Part shown: positions 37,817-49,234 of the stretch, one piece after another
How the letters are laid out: every line of letters starts with the position of its first letter
How positions within the stretch are numbered: position 1 is the stretch's first letter
NCBI RefSeq assembly: GCF_014773395.1
Contig: NZ_JACXAF010000021.1
Coordinates: forward strand, 1 to 64,000
Source of the DNA: Neiella litorisoli
GTDB lineage: Bacteria; Pseudomonadota; Gammaproteobacteria; Enterobacterales; Neiellaceae
Length of the DNA: 64,000 bases
Direction of reading: 5' to 3'
The notes under the pieces: generated by a model
The model's database searches: none
The model's input: only the letters and a program-made list of their open reading frames with translations
Told to the model about the DNA's origin: nothing
Program-made: the position numbers and the translations under genes

Positions 37817-37849
37817 GTATGCTGACGCCAATGTAAGCTAGTCGTCGCG

Positions 37850-38149
37850 TTAGCCTTTTGGTAACGAGAACTTTGACTCGTCTTGGTCTTGCAGAAAGAA
37901 GATCGCAACTTTGCCAATTATTTGTACCAACAGGGCACCTGATTCGCGGCAAATGGCGTCGCAAATTAGCTGGCGCTCAGCTTTGTCTTCACCGAGAACT
38001 TTCACTTTAATGAGTTCATGGTGCGCCAGCGCTAAATCGATTTCTGCCATGACGCCTTCGGTCAGGCCGTTGTTGCCGAGCATGACCACAGGCTTGAGCG
38101 AGTGAGCCTCGGACTTAAGGTATTGTTTTTGCTTATTGCTAAGTTGCAT
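37850..38149 (-). CDS. yhbY: CRM-domain RNA-binding protein YhbY
   Basis: A 99-aa ribosome-associated protein made of one CRM domain, implicated in large-subunit assembly. It shows LSNKQKQYLKSEAHSLKPVVMLGNNGLTEGV and the helix EIDLALAHHELIKVKV, with the conserved GxxG-type loop in the first block. It lies between greA and rlmE and is divergent to rlmE, as in E. coli. Confidence 0.94.
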   Translation of the reverse strand: MQLSNKQKQYLKSEAHSLKPVVMLGNNGLTEGVMAEIDLALAHHELIKVKVLGEDKAERQLICDAICRESGALLVQIIGKVAIFFLQDQDESKFSLPKG

Positions 38150-38238
38150 GAATCTGCTTTCTTCGCTGTTAGGGACTTGAATTCTGCTAAGTTTACCCCC
38201 ATCTGCCTGACTTAGCCTACAACAAACTAAAAATTGTC

Positions 38239-38871
38239 ATGTCGAATAAGAAACGTAGCGCCAGTAGCAAGCGTTGGTTAAAAGAACATTTTGACGATAA
38301 ATACGTCAAAGAAGCGCAAAAGCTAGGGTTACGCTCACGAGCTGTGTTTAAGCTGGATGAAATTCAGCAACGAGACAAAGTGATTCGCCGTGGTGATACC
38401 GTTGTCGATCTGGGCGCCGCTCCTGGTGGTTGGTCACAATTTTGTGTTGAACAAATTGGCGATAGTGGCCGCGTTATTGCGTGCGATATTCTCGATATGG
38501 ACCCGATTGCTGGCGTCGAATTCCTGAAAGGCGATTTTCGCGAGGAAGCCGTGCTATCGGCATTGCTCAATCGAGTTGGCGATGACATGGTCGATGTGGT
38601 GCTGTCAGATATGGCACCGAATATGTCTGGCAACCCCAGTGTTGATCAGCCGCGACGCATGTATTTAGTTGAGCTAGCGTTGGATATGTGCCACCAAGTA
38701 TTGGCCGCCAACGGCAATTTTATCGTTAAAGTTTTCCAAGGTGAGGGCTTTGATGAATTTCTAGCGGAGGTTCGCCGGTCATTTAAATCGGTGAAAATTC
38801 GTAAACCTGATTCGTCCCGGTCACGTTCAAGAGAAGTGTTCATGGTGGCGACAGGATATAAACTGCGGTAA
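38239..38871 (+). CDS. rlmE: 23S rRNA 2'-O-methyltransferase RlmE (FtsJ/RrmJ)
   Basis: SAM-dependent enzyme of 210 aa that methylates U2552 of 23S rRNA. The Rossmann fold shows [13 protein letters not shown] (SAM site), [21 protein letters not shown] and [11 protein letters not shown]. The catalytic K-D-K-E residues fall at K38-region RSRAVFKL, the D of LSDMAP, the K of VKVFQ and the E of SREVFMV. ftsH follows 63 bases later, the usual pair. No clear ribosome site is visible. Confidence 0.95.
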   Translation: MSNKKRSASSKRWLKEHFDDKYVKEAQKLGLRSRAVFKLDEIQQRDKVIRRGDTVVDLGAAPGGWSQFCVEQIGDSGRVIACDILDMDPIAGVEFLKGDFREEAVLSALLNRVGDDMVDVVLSDMAPNMSGNPSVDQPRRMYLVELALDMCHQVLAANGNFIVKVFQGEGFDEFLAEVRRSFKSVKIRKPDSSRSRSREVFMVATGYKLR

Positions 38872-38934
38872 TCTCTAGTCCTTAGGCCTAAATGAAAGCC
38901 GTAATAAACAAGTAGCTGAGAGAGGAAGACTCCT

Positions 38935-40869
38935 TTGAGTGATATGGTGAAAAATTTAATTCTCTGGTTAGTCATCGCCGTGGTGCTGATGTCCGTGTTC
39001 CAGAGTTTTTCGCCCAGCGAATCCACATCGGGACAGTTGGATTACACTGCATTTGTGCAGGACGTTCGACGCGGTGATATTCGCGAAGTGACGATTGACG
39101 GTCAAACCATCACCGGTAGCAAGCGCAACGGTGAAGCGTTCGAAACGGTGATGCCGTTTTATGACGATGACTTGCTAAACGACCTGATCAAACAAGATGT
39201 ACGTGCATTCGGCAAAAAGCCAGAAGAGCCGAGCTTCATCTCTCAGATCTTTATTTCTTGGTTCCCAATGCTACTGCTGATTGGCGTGTGGATTTTCTTC
39301 ATGCGTCAAATGCAAGGCGGTGGCGGTAAGGGCGCAATGTCGTTTGGTAAGAGCAAAGCGCGCCTCATGAGCGAAGACCAAATCAAAACCACCTTCGCTG
39401 ATGTCGCCGGTGTTGATGAAGCGAAAGAAGAAGTATCAGAGCTGGTTGATTACCTAAAAGATCCGTCTAAGTTCCAACGCCTCGGCGGTAAAATTCCGAA
39501 AGGTATTTTGATGGTTGGCCAGCCGGGTACGGGTAAAACCTTATTAGCCCGTGCCATTGCTGGCGAAGCTAAGGTGCCATTCTTTACCATTTCTGGTTCT
39601 GACTTCGTTGAAATGTTTGTTGGTGTTGGTGCCTCGCGTGTGCGTGACATGTTTGAGCAAGCGAAAAAAGCGGCACCTTGTATTGTTTTCATCGATGAGA
39701 TCGATGCCGTTGGTCGCCAACGTGGCGCAGGCCTCGGCGGTGGTCACGACGAGCGTGAACAAACCCTAAACCAAATGCTGGTTGAGATGGACGGCTTTGA
39801 AGGCAACGAAGGGATTATTGTCATCGCCGCCACTAACCGCCCTGACGTACTCGACCCAGCGTTGCTGCGTCCTGGTCGATTCGACCGTCAGGTTGTTGTT
39901 GGCTTGCCCGATGTCCGTGGCCGTGAGCAAATCCTTAAAGTTCACATGCGTAAAGTGCCAATTGCTGATGACGTTGAAGCATCTGTGATTGCTCGTGGTA
40001 CCCCGGGTTTCTCTGGTGCGGACTTGTCGAACTTGGTGAACGAAGCGGCGCTGTTTGCTGCTCGTGGCAACCGCCGTAAAGTAAGCATGGAAGAGTTTGA
40101 GAAAGCCAAAGACAAGATCATGATGGGCGCTGAGCGCAAGTCGATGGTCATGACCGAAGATGAAAAAGCGATGACGGCCTATCACGAAGCCGGCCACGCC
40201 ATTGTTGGTCGCTTGGTACCTGAGCATGATCCGGTTTACAAAGTGTCGATCATTCCTCGTGGCCGCGCATTGGGTGTCACTATGTACTTGCCAGAGCAAG
40301 ACCGAGTGAGCCACTCCAAGCAGCATTTGGAAAGCATGGTATCGAGCTTATTTGGTGGTCGAATTGCCGAGGCGATTATCTACGGTAACGATAAAGTGAC
40401 CACCGGAGCCTCAAACGACATCGAACGCGCAACCGATATTGCTCGCAAGATGGTGACCCAGTGGGGCTTGTCTGAGAAGATGGGGCCAATGCTGTACGCT
40501 GAAGAAGAAGGTGAAGTGTTCTTGGGCCGCACGGCCGCTAAAGTCAAGCACATGTCCGATGAAACCGCCCGCGCGATTGACGAGGAAATCAAATTATTGA
40601 TTGATCGTAACTACCAGCGCTCGGAGCAGATCCTGAAGGATAACCTTGATATCTTGCATGCGATGAAAGATGCGTTGATGAAGTATGAAACCATCGATGC
40701 GAAACAAATTGATGATTTGATGGCTCGCCGCGAAGTCCGTCCGCCAGCGGATTGGAGCAACAACGACTCGGCAGGCTCCGATTCGAGTGGTAATTCTGAC
40801 ACCAAATTAGATGTCAATGAACCACAAGAGCCAAAAGCCGATGGCGCTGAAGACGCCGAAGCAAAATAA
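38935..40869 (+). CDS. ftsH: ATP-dependent zinc metalloprotease FtsH
   Basis: Membrane AAA+ protease of 644 aa that degrades membrane proteins and regulators such as LpxC. The TTG at 38935 is chosen because AGAGAGGAAG lies just upstream and the protein then starts [13 protein letters not shown], as in E. coli. Two membrane helices (about 6-24 and 103-121) flank a short periplasmic domain. Walker A is GQPGTGKT (K201), Walker [10 protein letters not shown], then the SRH region, and the zinc site is HEAGH (H417, E418, H421). The C-terminal tail is acidic and Ser-rich. A strong terminator follows. Confidence 0.97.
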   Translation: MSDMVKNLILWLVIAVVLMSVFQSFSPSESTSGQLDYTAFVQDVRRGDIREVTIDGQTITGSKRNGEAFETVMPFYDDDLLNDLIKQDVRAFGKKPEEPSFISQIFISWFPMLLLIGVWIFFMRQMQGGGGKGAMSFGKSKARLMSEDQIKTTFADVAGVDEAKEEVSELVDYLKDPSKFQRLGGKIPKGILMVGQPGTGKTLLARAIAGEAKVPFFTISGSDFVEMFVGVGASRVRDMFEQAKKAAPCIVFIDEIDAVGRQRGAGLGGGHDEREQTLNQMLVEMDGFEGNEGIIVIAATNRPDVLDPALLRPGRFDRQVVVGLPDVRGREQILKVHMRKVPIADDVEASVIARGTPGFSGADLSNLVNEAALFAARGNRRKVSMEEFEKAKDKIMMGAERKSMVMTEDEKAMTAYHEAGHAIVGRLVPEHDPVYKVSIIPRGRALGVTMYLPEQDRVSHSKQHLESMVSSLFGGRIAEAIIYGNDKVTTGASNDIERATDIARKMVTQWGLSEKMGPMLYAEEEGEVFLGRTAAKVKHMSDETARAIDEEIKLLIDRNYQRSEQILKDNLDILHAMKDALMKYETIDAKQIDDLMARREVRPPADWSNNDSAGSDSSGNSDTKLDVNEPQEPKADGAEDAEAK

Positions 40870-40890
40870 TCTATACTAATAACACATTGA

Positions 40891-40915
40891 AAAAGCCCCG
40901 CTTGCGGGGCTTTTT
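40891..40915 (+). terminator. Intrinsic terminator of rlmE-ftsH
   Basis: AAAAGCCCCG (40891-40900), loop CTTG, CGGGGCTTTT (40905-40914), then T. Confidence 0.93.
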
Positions 40916-40939
40916 ATTAGCGTTGAGATTTGTCACTGA

Positions 40940-41752
40940 ATGACCATTGATTTATGCCAACCCCAGATCATGGGGATCCTGAATGTCACTCCTGATTCTT
41001 TTTCCGATGGCGGCTCGTTTAATACGCTGGATGCGGCGCTGTTTCAAACAGAGCAGATGATTAAGGATGGCGCTGACATCATCGATATTGGCGGTGAATC
41101 GACTCGTCCCGGTGCCGACGCGGTAGCTGAGGTAGAGGAATTAGACCGAGTTGTTCCGGTAATTGAAGCCATTCGAAGCCGTTTCGATATTGCGATTTCC
41201 GTTGATACTATCAAAGCCCGCGTCATGACCGAAGCGGTCAACGCCGGCGCCAACATGATCAATGATGTCCGTGCGTTGCAGGAGCCTGGCGCTTTAGCGG
41301 CGGCGGTTGCGGCCAAGGTGCCTGTGTGTTTGATGCACATGCAAGGTAGCCCGCGGACCATGCAGCAACAGCCACAATATCAACAGGTAGAGACAGATGT
41401 CGCTGAGTTCCTGCAACAGCGCGCTCAAGCTTGTATTGCAGTGGGGATCCCTGCAGAGCACATTGTCCTCGATCCCGGCTTTGGTTTTGGTAAAACCCTA
41501 GAGCACAACCTGCGGTTATTGGCCCATGTCGATGAGTTGGTGGCCTTGGGCTATCCTGTGCTGATCGGTTTATCGCGCAAATCCATGTTCGGTAAGTTAC
41601 TGAACCGTGACGTAAATGAAAGACTGGCGGCCAGCTTGGCTGGCATGATGATCAGTTTGAACCAAGGGGCACATATTTTCCGTGTCCATGATGTAAAAGA
41701 AGCAGCTGATAGCCTGCGATTGTGGCAGGCCGTCAAGGAGCAAAAAGCATGA
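40940..41752 (+). CDS. folP: Dihydropteroate synthase FolP
   Basis: Folate-pathway TIM-barrel enzyme (270 aa) that joins p-aminobenzoate to the pterin; the sulfonamide target. Landmarks are [52 protein letters not shown] and GLSRKSM. It overlaps the glmM start by 4 bases (ATGA), the conserved folP-glmM pair. Confidence 0.96.
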   Translation: MTIDLCQPQIMGILNVTPDSFSDGGSFNTLDAALFQTEQMIKDGADIIDIGGESTRPGADAVAEVEELDRVVPVIEAIRSRFDIAISVDTIKARVMTEAVNAGANMINDVRALQEPGALAAAVAAKVPVCLMHMQGSPRTMQQQPQYQQVETDVAEFLQQRAQACIAVGIPAEHIVLDPGFGFGKTLEHNLRLLAHVDELVALGYPVLIGLSRKSMFGKLLNRDVNERLAASLAGMMISLNQGAHIFRVHDVKEAADSLRLWQAVKEQKA

Positions 41753-43089
41753 GCGAACGTAAGTATTTTGGCACCGACGGGATCCGCGGTCGGGTTGGCG
41801 AAGGCGCCATCACCCCAGATTTCGTCCTGAAATTAGGCTGGGCAGCCGGCCGAGTCTTGTCCAAGCAAGGCACCAAAAACGTCCTGATTGGCAAAGACAC
41901 TCGTATTTCGAATTACATGCTCGAAGCCGCATTGGAAGCGGGACTTGCCGCAGCGGGATTAAAAGCCAACCTAATGGGGCCAATGCCAACGCCAGCCGTT
42001 GCCTATTTGACCCGAACATTTCGAGCCGAAGCCGGTATCGTGTTGAGTGCTTCTCACAACCCTTACTACGACAATGGCATTAAGTTTTTCTCTGCCCAAG
42101 GTACCAAGCTGGATGATGACTTGGAGTTGGCAATCGAAGCCGAGCTGAACAAACCGCTGACTTGTGTCGATAACGCATCTTTGGGTAAAGCGGTTCGCAT
42201 CGAAGATGCCGCTGGCCGCTATATTGAATTTTGTAAAAGTACCGTGCCCCACTACATGAATTTGCAGGGCATGAAAATTGTCGTCGATTGTGCCAACGGC
42301 GCAACCTACGACATCGCGCCAGCGGTGTTCCGAGAACTGGGAGCCGAAGTGGTTGCTATTGGTGTCAAACCAAACGGTACTAATATCAATGACAAGTGTG
42401 GTGCCACTGATACCCAGCTATTGGTCGATACGGTATTGGCAGAGCAGGCCGACGTTGGTATTGCATTGGATGGTGATGGTGATCGCTGCATTATGGTCGA
42501 TCACACCGGTCAAGTACTCGATGGCGACCAATTACTTTTCATCATTGCGCGCGATGCCATGCGTCAAGGCCGTTTAAAAGGTGGTGTTGTTGGTACGCAA
42601 ATGACCAACTTGGGTATGGAATTGGCGTTGGGGATTTTGGGCATTCCATTTGCTCGCTCAAAAGTCGGCGATCGTTACGTCATGGAAATGCTCCAAGAGA
42701 AGGGGTGGTTCTTCGGAGGCGAAGGCTCTGGACATATTATTTGCCTTGATCGCACCTCAACCGGCGATGGCATTGTTGCCGCGCTGCAAGTGTTGACTGC
42801 ATCCATCCATTCCGAGCTGTCATTGCATGAATTGGCTCGTGGTATGGAAAAATTCCCGCAGGTTCTCATTAATATTCGCTTCAAAGAGGGCAGCGATCCG
42901 TTGTCAGACGAGCGGGTACAACAAGCCGTTGCTGATGTTGAAGAAAAGTTAGGGCGAACCGGTCGAGTGCTGTTGCGCAAATCGGGTACTGAGCCGCTCG
43001 TTCGGGTCATGGTCGAAGGTGACAACCAAGAATTGGTGCAAAGCAGCGCAGAAGCCATTGCTGAACAAGTGAAACTGGCTAGCGAATAA
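41749..43089 (+). CDS. glmM: Phosphoglucosamine mutase GlmM
   Basis: Converts glucosamine-6-phosphate to glucosamine-1-phosphate for UDP-GlcNAc, 446 aa from the ATG at 41749 (AAGGAG upstream). Four-domain phosphohexomutase: [13 protein letters not shown], the phosphoserine loop VLSASHNP with S102, the metal loop ALDGDGDRC, the sugar loop GGEGSGH and the phosphate-binding [12 protein letters not shown]. It supplies the same amino-sugar pool that the galU/ugd cluster draws on through UDP-sugars. Confidence 0.96.
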   Translation: MSERKYFGTDGIRGRVGEGAITPDFVLKLGWAAGRVLSKQGTKNVLIGKDTRISNYMLEAALEAGLAAAGLKANLMGPMPTPAVAYLTRTFRAEAGIVLSASHNPYYDNGIKFFSAQGTKLDDDLELAIEAELNKPLTCVDNASLGKAVRIEDAAGRYIEFCKSTVPHYMNLQGMKIVVDCANGATYDIAPAVFRELGAEVVAIGVKPNGTNINDKCGATDTQLLVDTVLAEQADVGIALDGDGDRCIMVDHTGQVLDGDQLLFIIARDAMRQGRLKGGVVGTQMTNLGMELALGILGIPFARSKVGDRYVMEMLQEKGWFFGGEGSGHIICLDRTSTGDGIVAALQVLTASIHSELSLHELARGMEKFPQVLINIRFKEGSDPLSDERVQQAVADVEEKLGRTGRVLLRKSGTEPLVRVMVEGDNQELVQSSAEAIAEQVKLASE

Positions 43090-43129
43090 CCGCTTAACCT
43101 GCTGTCGAGAGAAAACAAGGAAAATGAAC

Positions 43130-43158
43130 TTGTAACTTGGCAGCAGGTTCGCTAATAT
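43130..43158 (+). promoter_or_regulatory. Possible secG promoter
   Basis: TTGTAA (43130-43135), 17 bases, TAATAT (43153-43158), 71 bases before the secG start. Confidence 0.45.
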
Positions 43159-43228
43159 CTCGCCCGCCCTGATGATGGTGGGCATAAATACGAGACAAAT
43201 CAGCGCAGAATGCGCTCGAGAGTGACGA

Positions 43229-43561
43229 ATGTACGAACTAATTATCATTGTTTATCTGCTGGTGGCTTTGGCCATTATTGGCTTGGTGCTGATTCAGCAA
43301 GGTAAAGGCGCAGACATGGGTGCTTCTTTTGGCGCGGGTGCTTCTGCAAGCCTGTTTGGTTCTGGCGGCTCTGGCAACTTCCTGACTCGTACCACCGGTA
43401 TTTTGGCAACCATCTTTTTTGTACTTAGCCTGATCATTGGTAACCTCACCAATAATCGCGTTAAGCAAGGTCAGGAATGGGAAAACCTGACTGATGCGGC
43501 TCCTGTTGTTATTGAGCAGGACGTACCAGCATCTGCGCCGGAATCAGATATTCCGCAATAA
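43229..43561 (+). CDS. secG: Preprotein translocase subunit SecG
   Basis: Small subunit of the SecYEG channel (110 aa). Two membrane helices (about 2-21 and 54-73) are joined by the conserved loop LIQQGKGADMGASFGAGAS...LFGSGGSGNFL. The tail is acidic and variable. tRNA-Leu begins 8 bases after the stop, so tRNA and mRNA share a transcript, as in E. coli. Confidence 0.95.
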   Translation: MYELIIIVYLLVALAIIGLVLIQQGKGADMGASFGAGASASLFGSGGSGNFLTRTTGILATIFFVLSLIIGNLTNNRVKQGQEWENLTDAAPVVIEQDVPASAPESDIPQ

Positions 43562-43569
43562 AATTCTTC

Positions 43570-43655
43570 GCCGAGGTGGTGGAATTGGTAGACACGCTAT
43601 CTTGAGGGGGTAGTGTCCTATGGACGTGCGGGTTCAAGTCCCGCTCTCGGCACCA
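43570..43655 (+). tRNA. tRNA-Leu (anticodon GAG)
   Basis: An 86-nt class II tRNA with long variable arm and encoded CCA. The acceptor stem is GCCGAGG/CTCGGC-like. The anticodon loop TTGAGGG gives GAG. It corresponds to leuU of E. coli, also placed after secG. Confidence 0.96.
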
Positions 43656-43718
43656 ATTAAGTACGGATTGTTGGCTTGAATCTCACGGTTCAACTCAGTA
43701 CAATTCGTTCCCGAATGA

Positions 43719-43795
<77 letters not shown>

Positions 43796-43818
43796 AATTT
43801 GAGCTTTGAAACATTTGG

Positions 43819-43856
43819 ATGAAGAGTCAGTTATGAGCCAAGGCTCAGCTCTTCAT
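43819..43856 (+). other. Double hairpin in the rimP leader
   Basis: ATGAAGAG (43819-43826) pairs with CTCTTCAT (43849-43856), with an inner stem GAGCC/GGCTC. Further small stems follow (GCGGA/TCCGC and TCAAGG/CCTTGA, 43862-43918). These suggest a structured leader between tRNA-fMet and rimP. Confidence 0.5.
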
Positions 43857-43932
43857 AAGCTCCGCGGAATACATTAATCCGCACCACCTCCAGTCAAGGG
43901 CAGCGTCCTTGAAGGAAAGGGTAAAGCAGCTT

Positions 43933-43958
43933 AAGCCCCGGGTGACTTGGGGCTTTTT
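43933..43958 (+). terminator. First terminator in the rimP leader
   Basis: AAGCCCC (43933-43939), 9-base loop, GGGGCTT, then T5. It would end the tRNA transcript unless read through. Confidence 0.85.
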
Positions 43959-44004
43959 GCTATGTGAGTCTCGGTTAATTTTTGTACTCCGGGACTTGTT
44001 GACT

Positions 44005-44025
44005 GGGGCCTTGTGCCCTTTTTTT
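44005..44025 (+). terminator. Second, weaker terminator just before rimP
   Basis: A short stem (GGGC/GCCC) followed directly by seven T, 15 bases before the rimP start. It is shorter than a normal terminator and probably leaky; this position suggests an attenuator for the nusA operon. Confidence 0.6.
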
Positions 44026-44040
44026 GTTTCCGGGAGATAT

Positions 44041-44496
44041 ATGGCTACACTGGAATCTCGACTCACAGACATGCTGACACCAGCAGTTGAAGCCTTAGGC
44101 TACGAGCTGTGGGGGTTGGAGTTTGTTCGAGCGGGTAAGCATTCGACATTACGTTTGTTCATCGACAGCCCAGACGGCATTACCGTTGATGATTGTGCCG
44201 AAGCAAGTCGGCAGGCTAGTGCGGTGTTGGATGTCGAAGATCCAATCAGCTCTGAGTACAACTTGGAGGTATCGTCTCCGGGATTAGAGCGGCCATTATA
44301 CAAAACCCAGCATTATGAAATGTACCTTGGCCATGAGATTGCGGTGAAGACCCGCATGCCTCAGTTTGGCCAACGTAAATTCCAAGGGATCCTTAAAGCA
44401 GTCGATAACGGCATGGCCGTTGTTGAAACTGCTAAACACGAAGTTGAGCTGATGATCGACAATATCGAAAAAGCTCATCTGGTTGCTAAGTTTTAG
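44041..44496 (+). CDS. rimP: Ribosome maturation factor RimP
   Basis: A 151-aa protein needed for 30S subunit maturation. The ATG at 44041 has GGGAG upstream. It begins ATLESRLTDMLTPAVEALGYELWG and shows the family block VSSPGLERPL, followed by a small Sm-like C-terminal domain. First protein gene of the nusA-infB operon. Confidence 0.95.
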   Translation: MATLESRLTDMLTPAVEALGYELWGLEFVRAGKHSTLRLFIDSPDGITVDDCAEASRQASAVLDVEDPISSEYNLEVSSPGLERPLYKTQHYEMYLGHEIAVKTRMPQFGQRKFQGILKAVDNGMAVVETAKHEVELMIDNIEKAHLVAKF

Positions 44497-44524
44497 TCGG
44501 CGTAGTTAGGAAGAGGTCTAATAA

Positions 44525-46030
44525 ATGAACAACAAAGAAATTCTGCAAGTCGTCGATGCAGTTTCTAACGAAAAAGCAGTGCCGCGAGAGAAGATTTTTC
44601 AGGCGCTTGAATCGGCCCTAGCTACTGCGACAAAGAAAAAGAACGAAACTGATATTGATGTTCGCATCGACATCGACCGTAAAACCGGTGATTTCGAAAC
44701 ATTTCGTCGCTGGTTGGTGATCGCCGATGACCAGCCTTCTGAATTCCCAACCAAAGAGTACTCGTTGGAAGTTGCTCGTTTGCTGTGGGAAAACGAAGAG
44801 TTGCAAGAAGGCGATTACGTCGAAGAACAAATTGAATCAATCGTTTTTGACCGCATCACCACTCAGACCGCCAAACAGGTTATCGTCCAAAAGGTACGTG
44901 AAGCTGAGCGTCAGCAAGTTGTTGAGCAGTTTGCAGACCAAGAAGGCGACTTGATCACTGGTGTGGTTAAAAAAGTGAATCGCGATAGCGTGATTTTGGA
45001 CTTGGGCAACAACGCCGAAGCCATCATGTACCGCGAAGATATGCTGCCACGGGAGTCATTCCGCCCAGGCGATCGGGTTCGTGGTTTGTTGTACGCAGTG
45101 CGTCCAGAAGCGCGCGGCGCGCAATTGTTTGTTTCTCGTACCAAGCCGGAAATGTTGATTGAGCTATTCCGCGTCGAAGTACCGGAAATTGGCGAAGAAA
45201 TGATTGAGATCTTGGGCGCAGCGCGCGATCCAGGTAGTCGTGCCAAAATCGCCGTGAAGACCAACGATCGTCGTATCGATCCGGTTGGCGCTTGTGTTGG
45301 TATGCGCGGCTCACGGGTACAAGCTGTATCCGGCGAATTGGGCGGTGAGCGCATTGACATCGTATTGTGGGATGACAATGTCGCCCAGTACGTGATCAAC
45401 GCCATGGCGCCAGCTGATGTTGCGGCCATCATCGTTGATGAGGACGCCAACTCGATTGATATTGCGGTAGAAGCTTCTAATTTGGCGCAAGCCATTGGTC
45501 GTAATGGTCAAAACGTTCGCCTTGCCAGTCAATTGACTGAGTGGGAGCTGAATGTAATGACCCAAGACGACATGAATGCCAAGCACCAAGCTGAATCTCA
45601 GAAGTTCATCGAAGCACTGATGAATGATCTGGATATTGATGAAGAGTTTGCTGGTGTGCTGGTTGATGAGGGCTTTAATACCCTCGAAGAAATTGCCTTC
45701 GTTCCTGTCAATGAGCTGCTTGAAATTGATGGATTCGACGAGGATATCGTTGAAGAGTTGCGCGAACGCGCCAAAGCAGCCATTACCACCAAAGCGCTAG
45801 CTAATGAAGAGTCATTAGAAAATGCTGAACCTGCAGAGGACCTTCTTGCATTAGAAGGCTTGGATCGCCAGGTCGCATTCCGCTTAGCCGCGAAAGGTGT
45901 GGTGACTCTGGAAGATCTAGCCGAGCAAGGTGTTGATGATATTTCAGAAATTGAAGGTTTAAATGAGACTTCTGCCGGTGAACTGATCATGGCTGCTCGC
46001 CAGATTTGTTGGTTCAGTGACGAAGCCTAA
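44525..46030 (+). CDS. nusA: Transcription termination/antitermination factor NusA
   Basis: RNA polymerase-binding factor of 501 aa. The N-terminal domain (1-125) is followed by S1 (about 135-200), KH1 and KH2 (about 205-345, with [10 protein letters not shown] and [11 protein letters not shown]) and two acidic C-terminal repeats (about 365-420 and 440-495, [11 protein letters not shown] and [11 protein letters not shown]). The presence of both repeats marks the long gammaproteobacterial form. NusA may act on the leaky terminators in its own leader. Confidence 0.96.
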   Translation: MNNKEILQVVDAVSNEKAVPREKIFQALESALATATKKKNETDIDVRIDIDRKTGDFETFRRWLVIADDQPSEFPTKEYSLEVARLLWENEELQEGDYVEEQIESIVFDRITTQTAKQVIVQKVREAERQQVVEQFADQEGDLITGVVKKVNRDSVILDLGNNAEAIMYREDMLPRESFRPGDRVRGLLYAVRPEARGAQLFVSRTKPEMLIELFRVEVPEIGEEMIEILGAARDPGSRAKIAVKTNDRRIDPVGACVGMRGSRVQAVSGELGGERIDIVLWDDNVAQYVINAMAPADVAAIIVDEDANSIDIAVEASNLAQAIGRNGQNVRLASQLTEWELNVMTQDDMNAKHQAESQKFIEALMNDLDIDEEFAGVLVDEGFNTLEEIAFVPVNELLEIDGFDEDIVEELRERAKAAITTKALANEESLENAEPAEDLLALEGLDRQVAFRLAAKGVVTLEDLAEQGVDDISEIEGLNETSAGELIMAARQICWFSDEA

Positions 46031-46060
46031 AGAAAGAAATTAACGGGAGAACAGCGAAGC

Positions 46061-48742
46061 ATGGCAGAAGTAAGCATTAATAAGCTCGCGACCGATGTGG
46101 GTACCAATGTTGAACGTTTGATTGCTCAATTTAAAGAAGCGGGCATCAGCAAAAAAGCGGACGACATGGTCACAGAAGATGAAAAGCAAACCTTGTTGGC
46201 TCATTTGAATAAGCAACACGGTGGCGAAGGTGACGCGGAACCCAAGCGTATGACGCTGCGCCGCACCAAGAAAAGTACCTTGCAGGTGACAAGCTCCGAA
46301 GGTCGTAACAAACAGGTTCAAGTCGAAGTGCGTAAAAAGCGCACTTATGTCAAACGTGATCCGGCTGCTGAACAAGCTCGCTTGGAAGCCGAGCAGCAAG
46401 CTCAGCGCGAAGCGGAAGAAAAAGCTCGCCTAGAAGCGGAAGCCAAGGCAGCGGCAGAAGCGAAGGCTAAGGCTGAAGCTCAAGCTAAGGCAGAAGCAGA
46501 AGCGAAAACCAAAGCAGAAGAAGAGGAGCGTCGTAAAGAAGCCGCTCGTCAAGCTGCGTTAGCAAACGAAACGCCTGAAGCCAAAGCAAAGCGTGAAGAA
46601 GAAGAGCGCGTGCGCGAAGAAGCGCGCAAAGAAGCTGAAGAAATCAAGGCGAAGCAAGAAGCTGAAGCGGCCCGCAAGGCTGAAGAAGAAGCTGCTCGTC
46701 AGGCTGAAGAAGCTCGTAAGTTAGCTGAAGAAAACGCGGCTCGTTGGGCTGAGCAAGAGGCCAAACAGAAAGAAGCTGAAAATGCCGATGTGCATTTAAC
46801 AAGCTCTCGCTATGCCCAGGAAGCGGAAGACGAGCAAGATCGCTCAGAAGAAACTCGTCGTCGCCGTCCGAAGAAACGCAAAGGTGTGGACAACGATAAC
46901 GCTGGTGGTCGTCGCGGCCGTCGCGGTGGTCGCGGCAACAAAGGCGGTTCAGCATTGCAGCAAGGCTTCAATAAGCCAGCTCAACCAGTGGAACGCGATG
47001 TCCGTATCGGCGAGACCATTACCGTCGGCGAACTTGCTCAGAAAATGGCGGTGAAAGGTGGTGAAGTCATTAAGTCCATGATGAAAATGGGTGTGATGGC
47101 GACGATCAACCAAGTTATCGACCAAGAAACAGCACAATTAGTCGCTGAAGAAATGGGCCACAAGGTGGTTCTGGTTAAAGAAAATCAGCTCGAAGTAAAC
47201 GTATTGGCAGAAGCCGAGGCGCAAGGTGACAAAACGTCTCGTGCGCCGGTTGTGACCATCATGGGCCACGTTGACCACGGTAAAACCTCGCTACTCGATT
47301 ACATTCGTAAAGCGAAAGTTGCCGACGGCGAAGCGGGCGGTATTACCCAGCACATCGGTGCATATCACGTCGAAACTGACAACGGTATGGTCACGTTCTT
47401 GGATACTCCTGGTCACGCCGCGTTTACGGCCATGCGTGCCCGTGGTGCTAAGTCGACTGACATCGTGGTGTTGGTTGTGGCGGCCGATGATGGCGTGATG
47501 CCACAGACCATTGAAGCGATTCAGCACGCTCGTGCTGCCGAAGTGCCGCTGGTTGTTGCTGTTAACAAGATTGATAAAGAAGAAGCCGATCCTGATCGCG
47601 TTAAGAATGAGTTGGCTCAGCACGATGTGATCCCAGAAGACTGGGGCGGTGATGTCCAGTTTGTTCACGTCTCAGCAAAAGCGGGTACGGGTGTTGACGA
47701 ACTGCTCGAAAGTATCTTGCTGTGTGCTGAAGTACTTGAGCTTGAAGCGGTACCGACCGGCATGGCCAGCGGTATTGTGATTGAATCGCGTCTTGATAAA
47801 GGTCGTGGTCCGGTTGCATCGATTCTGGTGCAACAAGGTCAATTGAACAAAGGCGACATCGTGCTTTGTGGTCTCGAATATGGCCGTGTTCGTGCCATGC
47901 GAGACGAGAACGGTAAAGAGATTGAATCAGCTGGTCCATCGATTCCTGTTGAGATTCTTGGTCTGTCTGGTGTGCCATCTGCAGGTGACGAAGCGACAGC
48001 TGTTAAGGATGAGCGTAAGGCTCGTGAAGTTGCACTTTATCGTCAAGGCAAGTTCCGTGATGTGAAACTGGCACGTCAGCAGAAAGCTAAGCTGGAGAAC
48101 ATGTTCGCCAACATGACCGAAGGTGATGTGTCTGAGCTGAATATTGTTCTGAAAGCAGACGTTCAAGGCTCTCTCGAAGCTATTACTGATGCCTTGTTGA
48201 AGCTGTCTACCGATGAAGTGAAAGTGAAGATCATTGGTACCGGTGTTGGTGGTATTACCGAAACCGACGCTAGCTTGGCTGCGGCATCTAATGCCATTGT
48301 ACTTGGCTTTAACGTTCGTGCTGATGCGACTGCGCGTCGTTTGCTTGAAGCGGAAAGTGTTGATTTACGTTACTACAGCGTGATTTACGATTTGATTGAT
48401 GAAGTCAAGCAAGCCATGTCAGGTATGCTGGCTCCTGAGTTCAAACAAGAAATCATCGGCTTGGCCGAAGTTCGTGACGTCTTTAAATCGCCTAAACTGG
48501 GTGCAATCGCCGGTTGTATGGTGACCGAAGGCACCGTCAAGCGTTCTGCACCGATTCGCGTTCTGCGTGAAAACGTAGTGATTTACGAAGGTGAATTGGA
48601 ATCCTTGCGTCGCTTTAAAGACGATGTTCAGGACGTCCGCAACGGTATGGAATGTGGTATCGGCGTGAAGAACTACAACGATGTTCGCGTTGGCGACCAG
48701 ATTGAAGTTTACGAAACGGTGGAAGTGGCGCGTACGCTGTAA
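46061..48742 (+). CDS. infB: Translation initiation factor IF-2
   Basis: GTPase of 893 aa that places fMet-tRNA on the 30S subunit. An IF2_N domain (1-55) is followed by a long Ala/Glu/Lys-rich charged region (about 100-240) and a basic Arg/Gly patch ([12 protein letters not shown]), then a second IF2_N (about 315-370). The G domain (about 393-560) has [18 protein letters not shown] and NKID. Domains III and IV follow. Internal starts that give shorter IF-2 forms in E. coli could exist here, but none was identified. A hairpin separates it from rbfA. Confidence 0.97.
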   Translation: MAEVSINKLATDVGTNVERLIAQFKEAGISKKADDMVTEDEKQTLLAHLNKQHGGEGDAEPKRMTLRRTKKSTLQVTSSEGRNKQVQVEVRKKRTYVKRDPAAEQARLEAEQQAQREAEEKARLEAEAKAAAEAKAKAEAQAKAEAEAKTKAEEEERRKEAARQAALANETPEAKAKREEEERVREEARKEAEEIKAKQEAEAARKAEEEAARQAEEARKLAEENAARWAEQEAKQKEAENADVHLTSSRYAQEAEDEQDRSEETRRRRPKKRKGVDNDNAGGRRGRRGGRGNKGGSALQQGFNKPAQPVERDVRIGETITVGELAQKMAVKGGEVIKSMMKMGVMATINQVIDQETAQLVAEEMGHKVVLVKENQLEVNVLAEAEAQGDKTSRAPVVTIMGHVDHGKTSLLDYIRKAKVADGEAGGITQHIGAYHVETDNGMVTFLDTPGHAAFTAMRARGAKSTDIVVLVVAADDGVMPQTIEAIQHARAAEVPLVVAVNKIDKEEADPDRVKNELAQHDVIPEDWGGDVQFVHVSAKAGTGVDELLESILLCAEVLELEAVPTGMASGIVIESRLDKGRGPVASILVQQGQLNKGDIVLCGLEYGRVRAMRDENGKEIESAGPSIPVEILGLSGVPSAGDEATAVKDERKAREVALYRQGKFRDVKLARQQKAKLENMFANMTEGDVSELNIVLKADVQGSLEAITDALLKLSTDEVKVKIIGTGVGGITETDASLAAASNAIVLGFNVRADATARRLLEAESVDLRYYSVIYDLIDEVKQAMSGMLAPEFKQEIIGLAEVRDVFKSPKLGAIAGCMVTEGTVKRSAPIRVLRENVVIYEGELESLRRFKDDVQDVRNGMECGIGVKNYNDVRVGDQIEVYETVEVARTL

Positions 48743-48779
48743 TCGCCCTTCACAATCGTTTCAAACCAAGTATTACAGT

Positions 48780-48801
48780 GGGGGCTTAGGCCCCCGCTTT
48801 T
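48780..48801 (+). terminator. Weak hairpin terminator between infB and rbfA
   Basis: GGGGGC (48780-48785), loop TTAG, GCCCCC (48790-48795), then GCTTTT. The short U tract suggests partial termination within the operon. Confidence 0.5.
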
Positions 48802-48820
48802 GTCTTGAGAGGTTTTATTT

Positions 48821-49234
48821 ATGGCAAAGGCTTTTAAACGCACAGATCGCGTATCACAGCAGGTTAAAAAATCCATTGCGATGATTCTGCAGCGCGAGAT
48901 CAAAGATCCCCGCATTGGCATGGTGACGGTTTCTGATGTCGAAGTATCACGCGATCTTGCCTACGCCAAAGTTTATGTGACCTTCTTATTTGATGATGAT
49001 GAAGCCATCAAAACCGGTATGAAGGCATTGAAAGAGGCTGCTGGTTATATCCGCAGCTTACTGGGCTCAGAAGTGAAAATGCGACTGACGCCGGAACTAC
49101 AATTCATCTACGATAACTCGTTAGTCGAAGGCATGCGCCTGTCCAACGTGGTGTCATCGGCGGTCAAAGAAGATGCTCGCAAACGTGGCGACAACACTGA
49201 TGATGATGCACCTGCTGGGGACAGCAAGGAGTAA
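48821..49234 (+). CDS. rbfA: Ribosome-binding factor A
   Basis: Small KH-like protein (137 aa) that acts late in 30S assembly and cold adaptation. It starts [21 protein letters not shown]; typical blocks are [22 protein letters not shown] and [14 protein letters not shown]-like ([14 protein letters not shown]). The stop overlaps the truB start by one base (TAATG). Confidence 0.96.
   Translation: MAKAFKRTDRVSQQVKKSIAMILQREIKDPRIGMVTVSDVEVSRDLAYAKVYVTFLFDDDEAIKTGMKALKEAAGYIRSLLGSEVKMRLTPELQFIYDNSLVEGMRLSNVVSSAVKEDARKRGDNTDDDAPAGDSKE

Noticed and set aside
39766-40326. 186-codon minus-strand frame
   Set aside because: It lies wholly inside ftsH in antisense and shows no protein-like motif; the codon bias of ftsH explains the open frame.
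44911-45495. 194-codon minus-strand frame
   Set aside because: Antisense to nusA, rich in Ser/Thr/Arg as expected for a shadow frame, no ribosome site.
46380-46800. Low-complexity GAAGC-rich stretch as a DNA repeat array
   Set aside because: It encodes the normal Ala/Glu/Lys-rich linker of IF-2 and is explained by protein composition.
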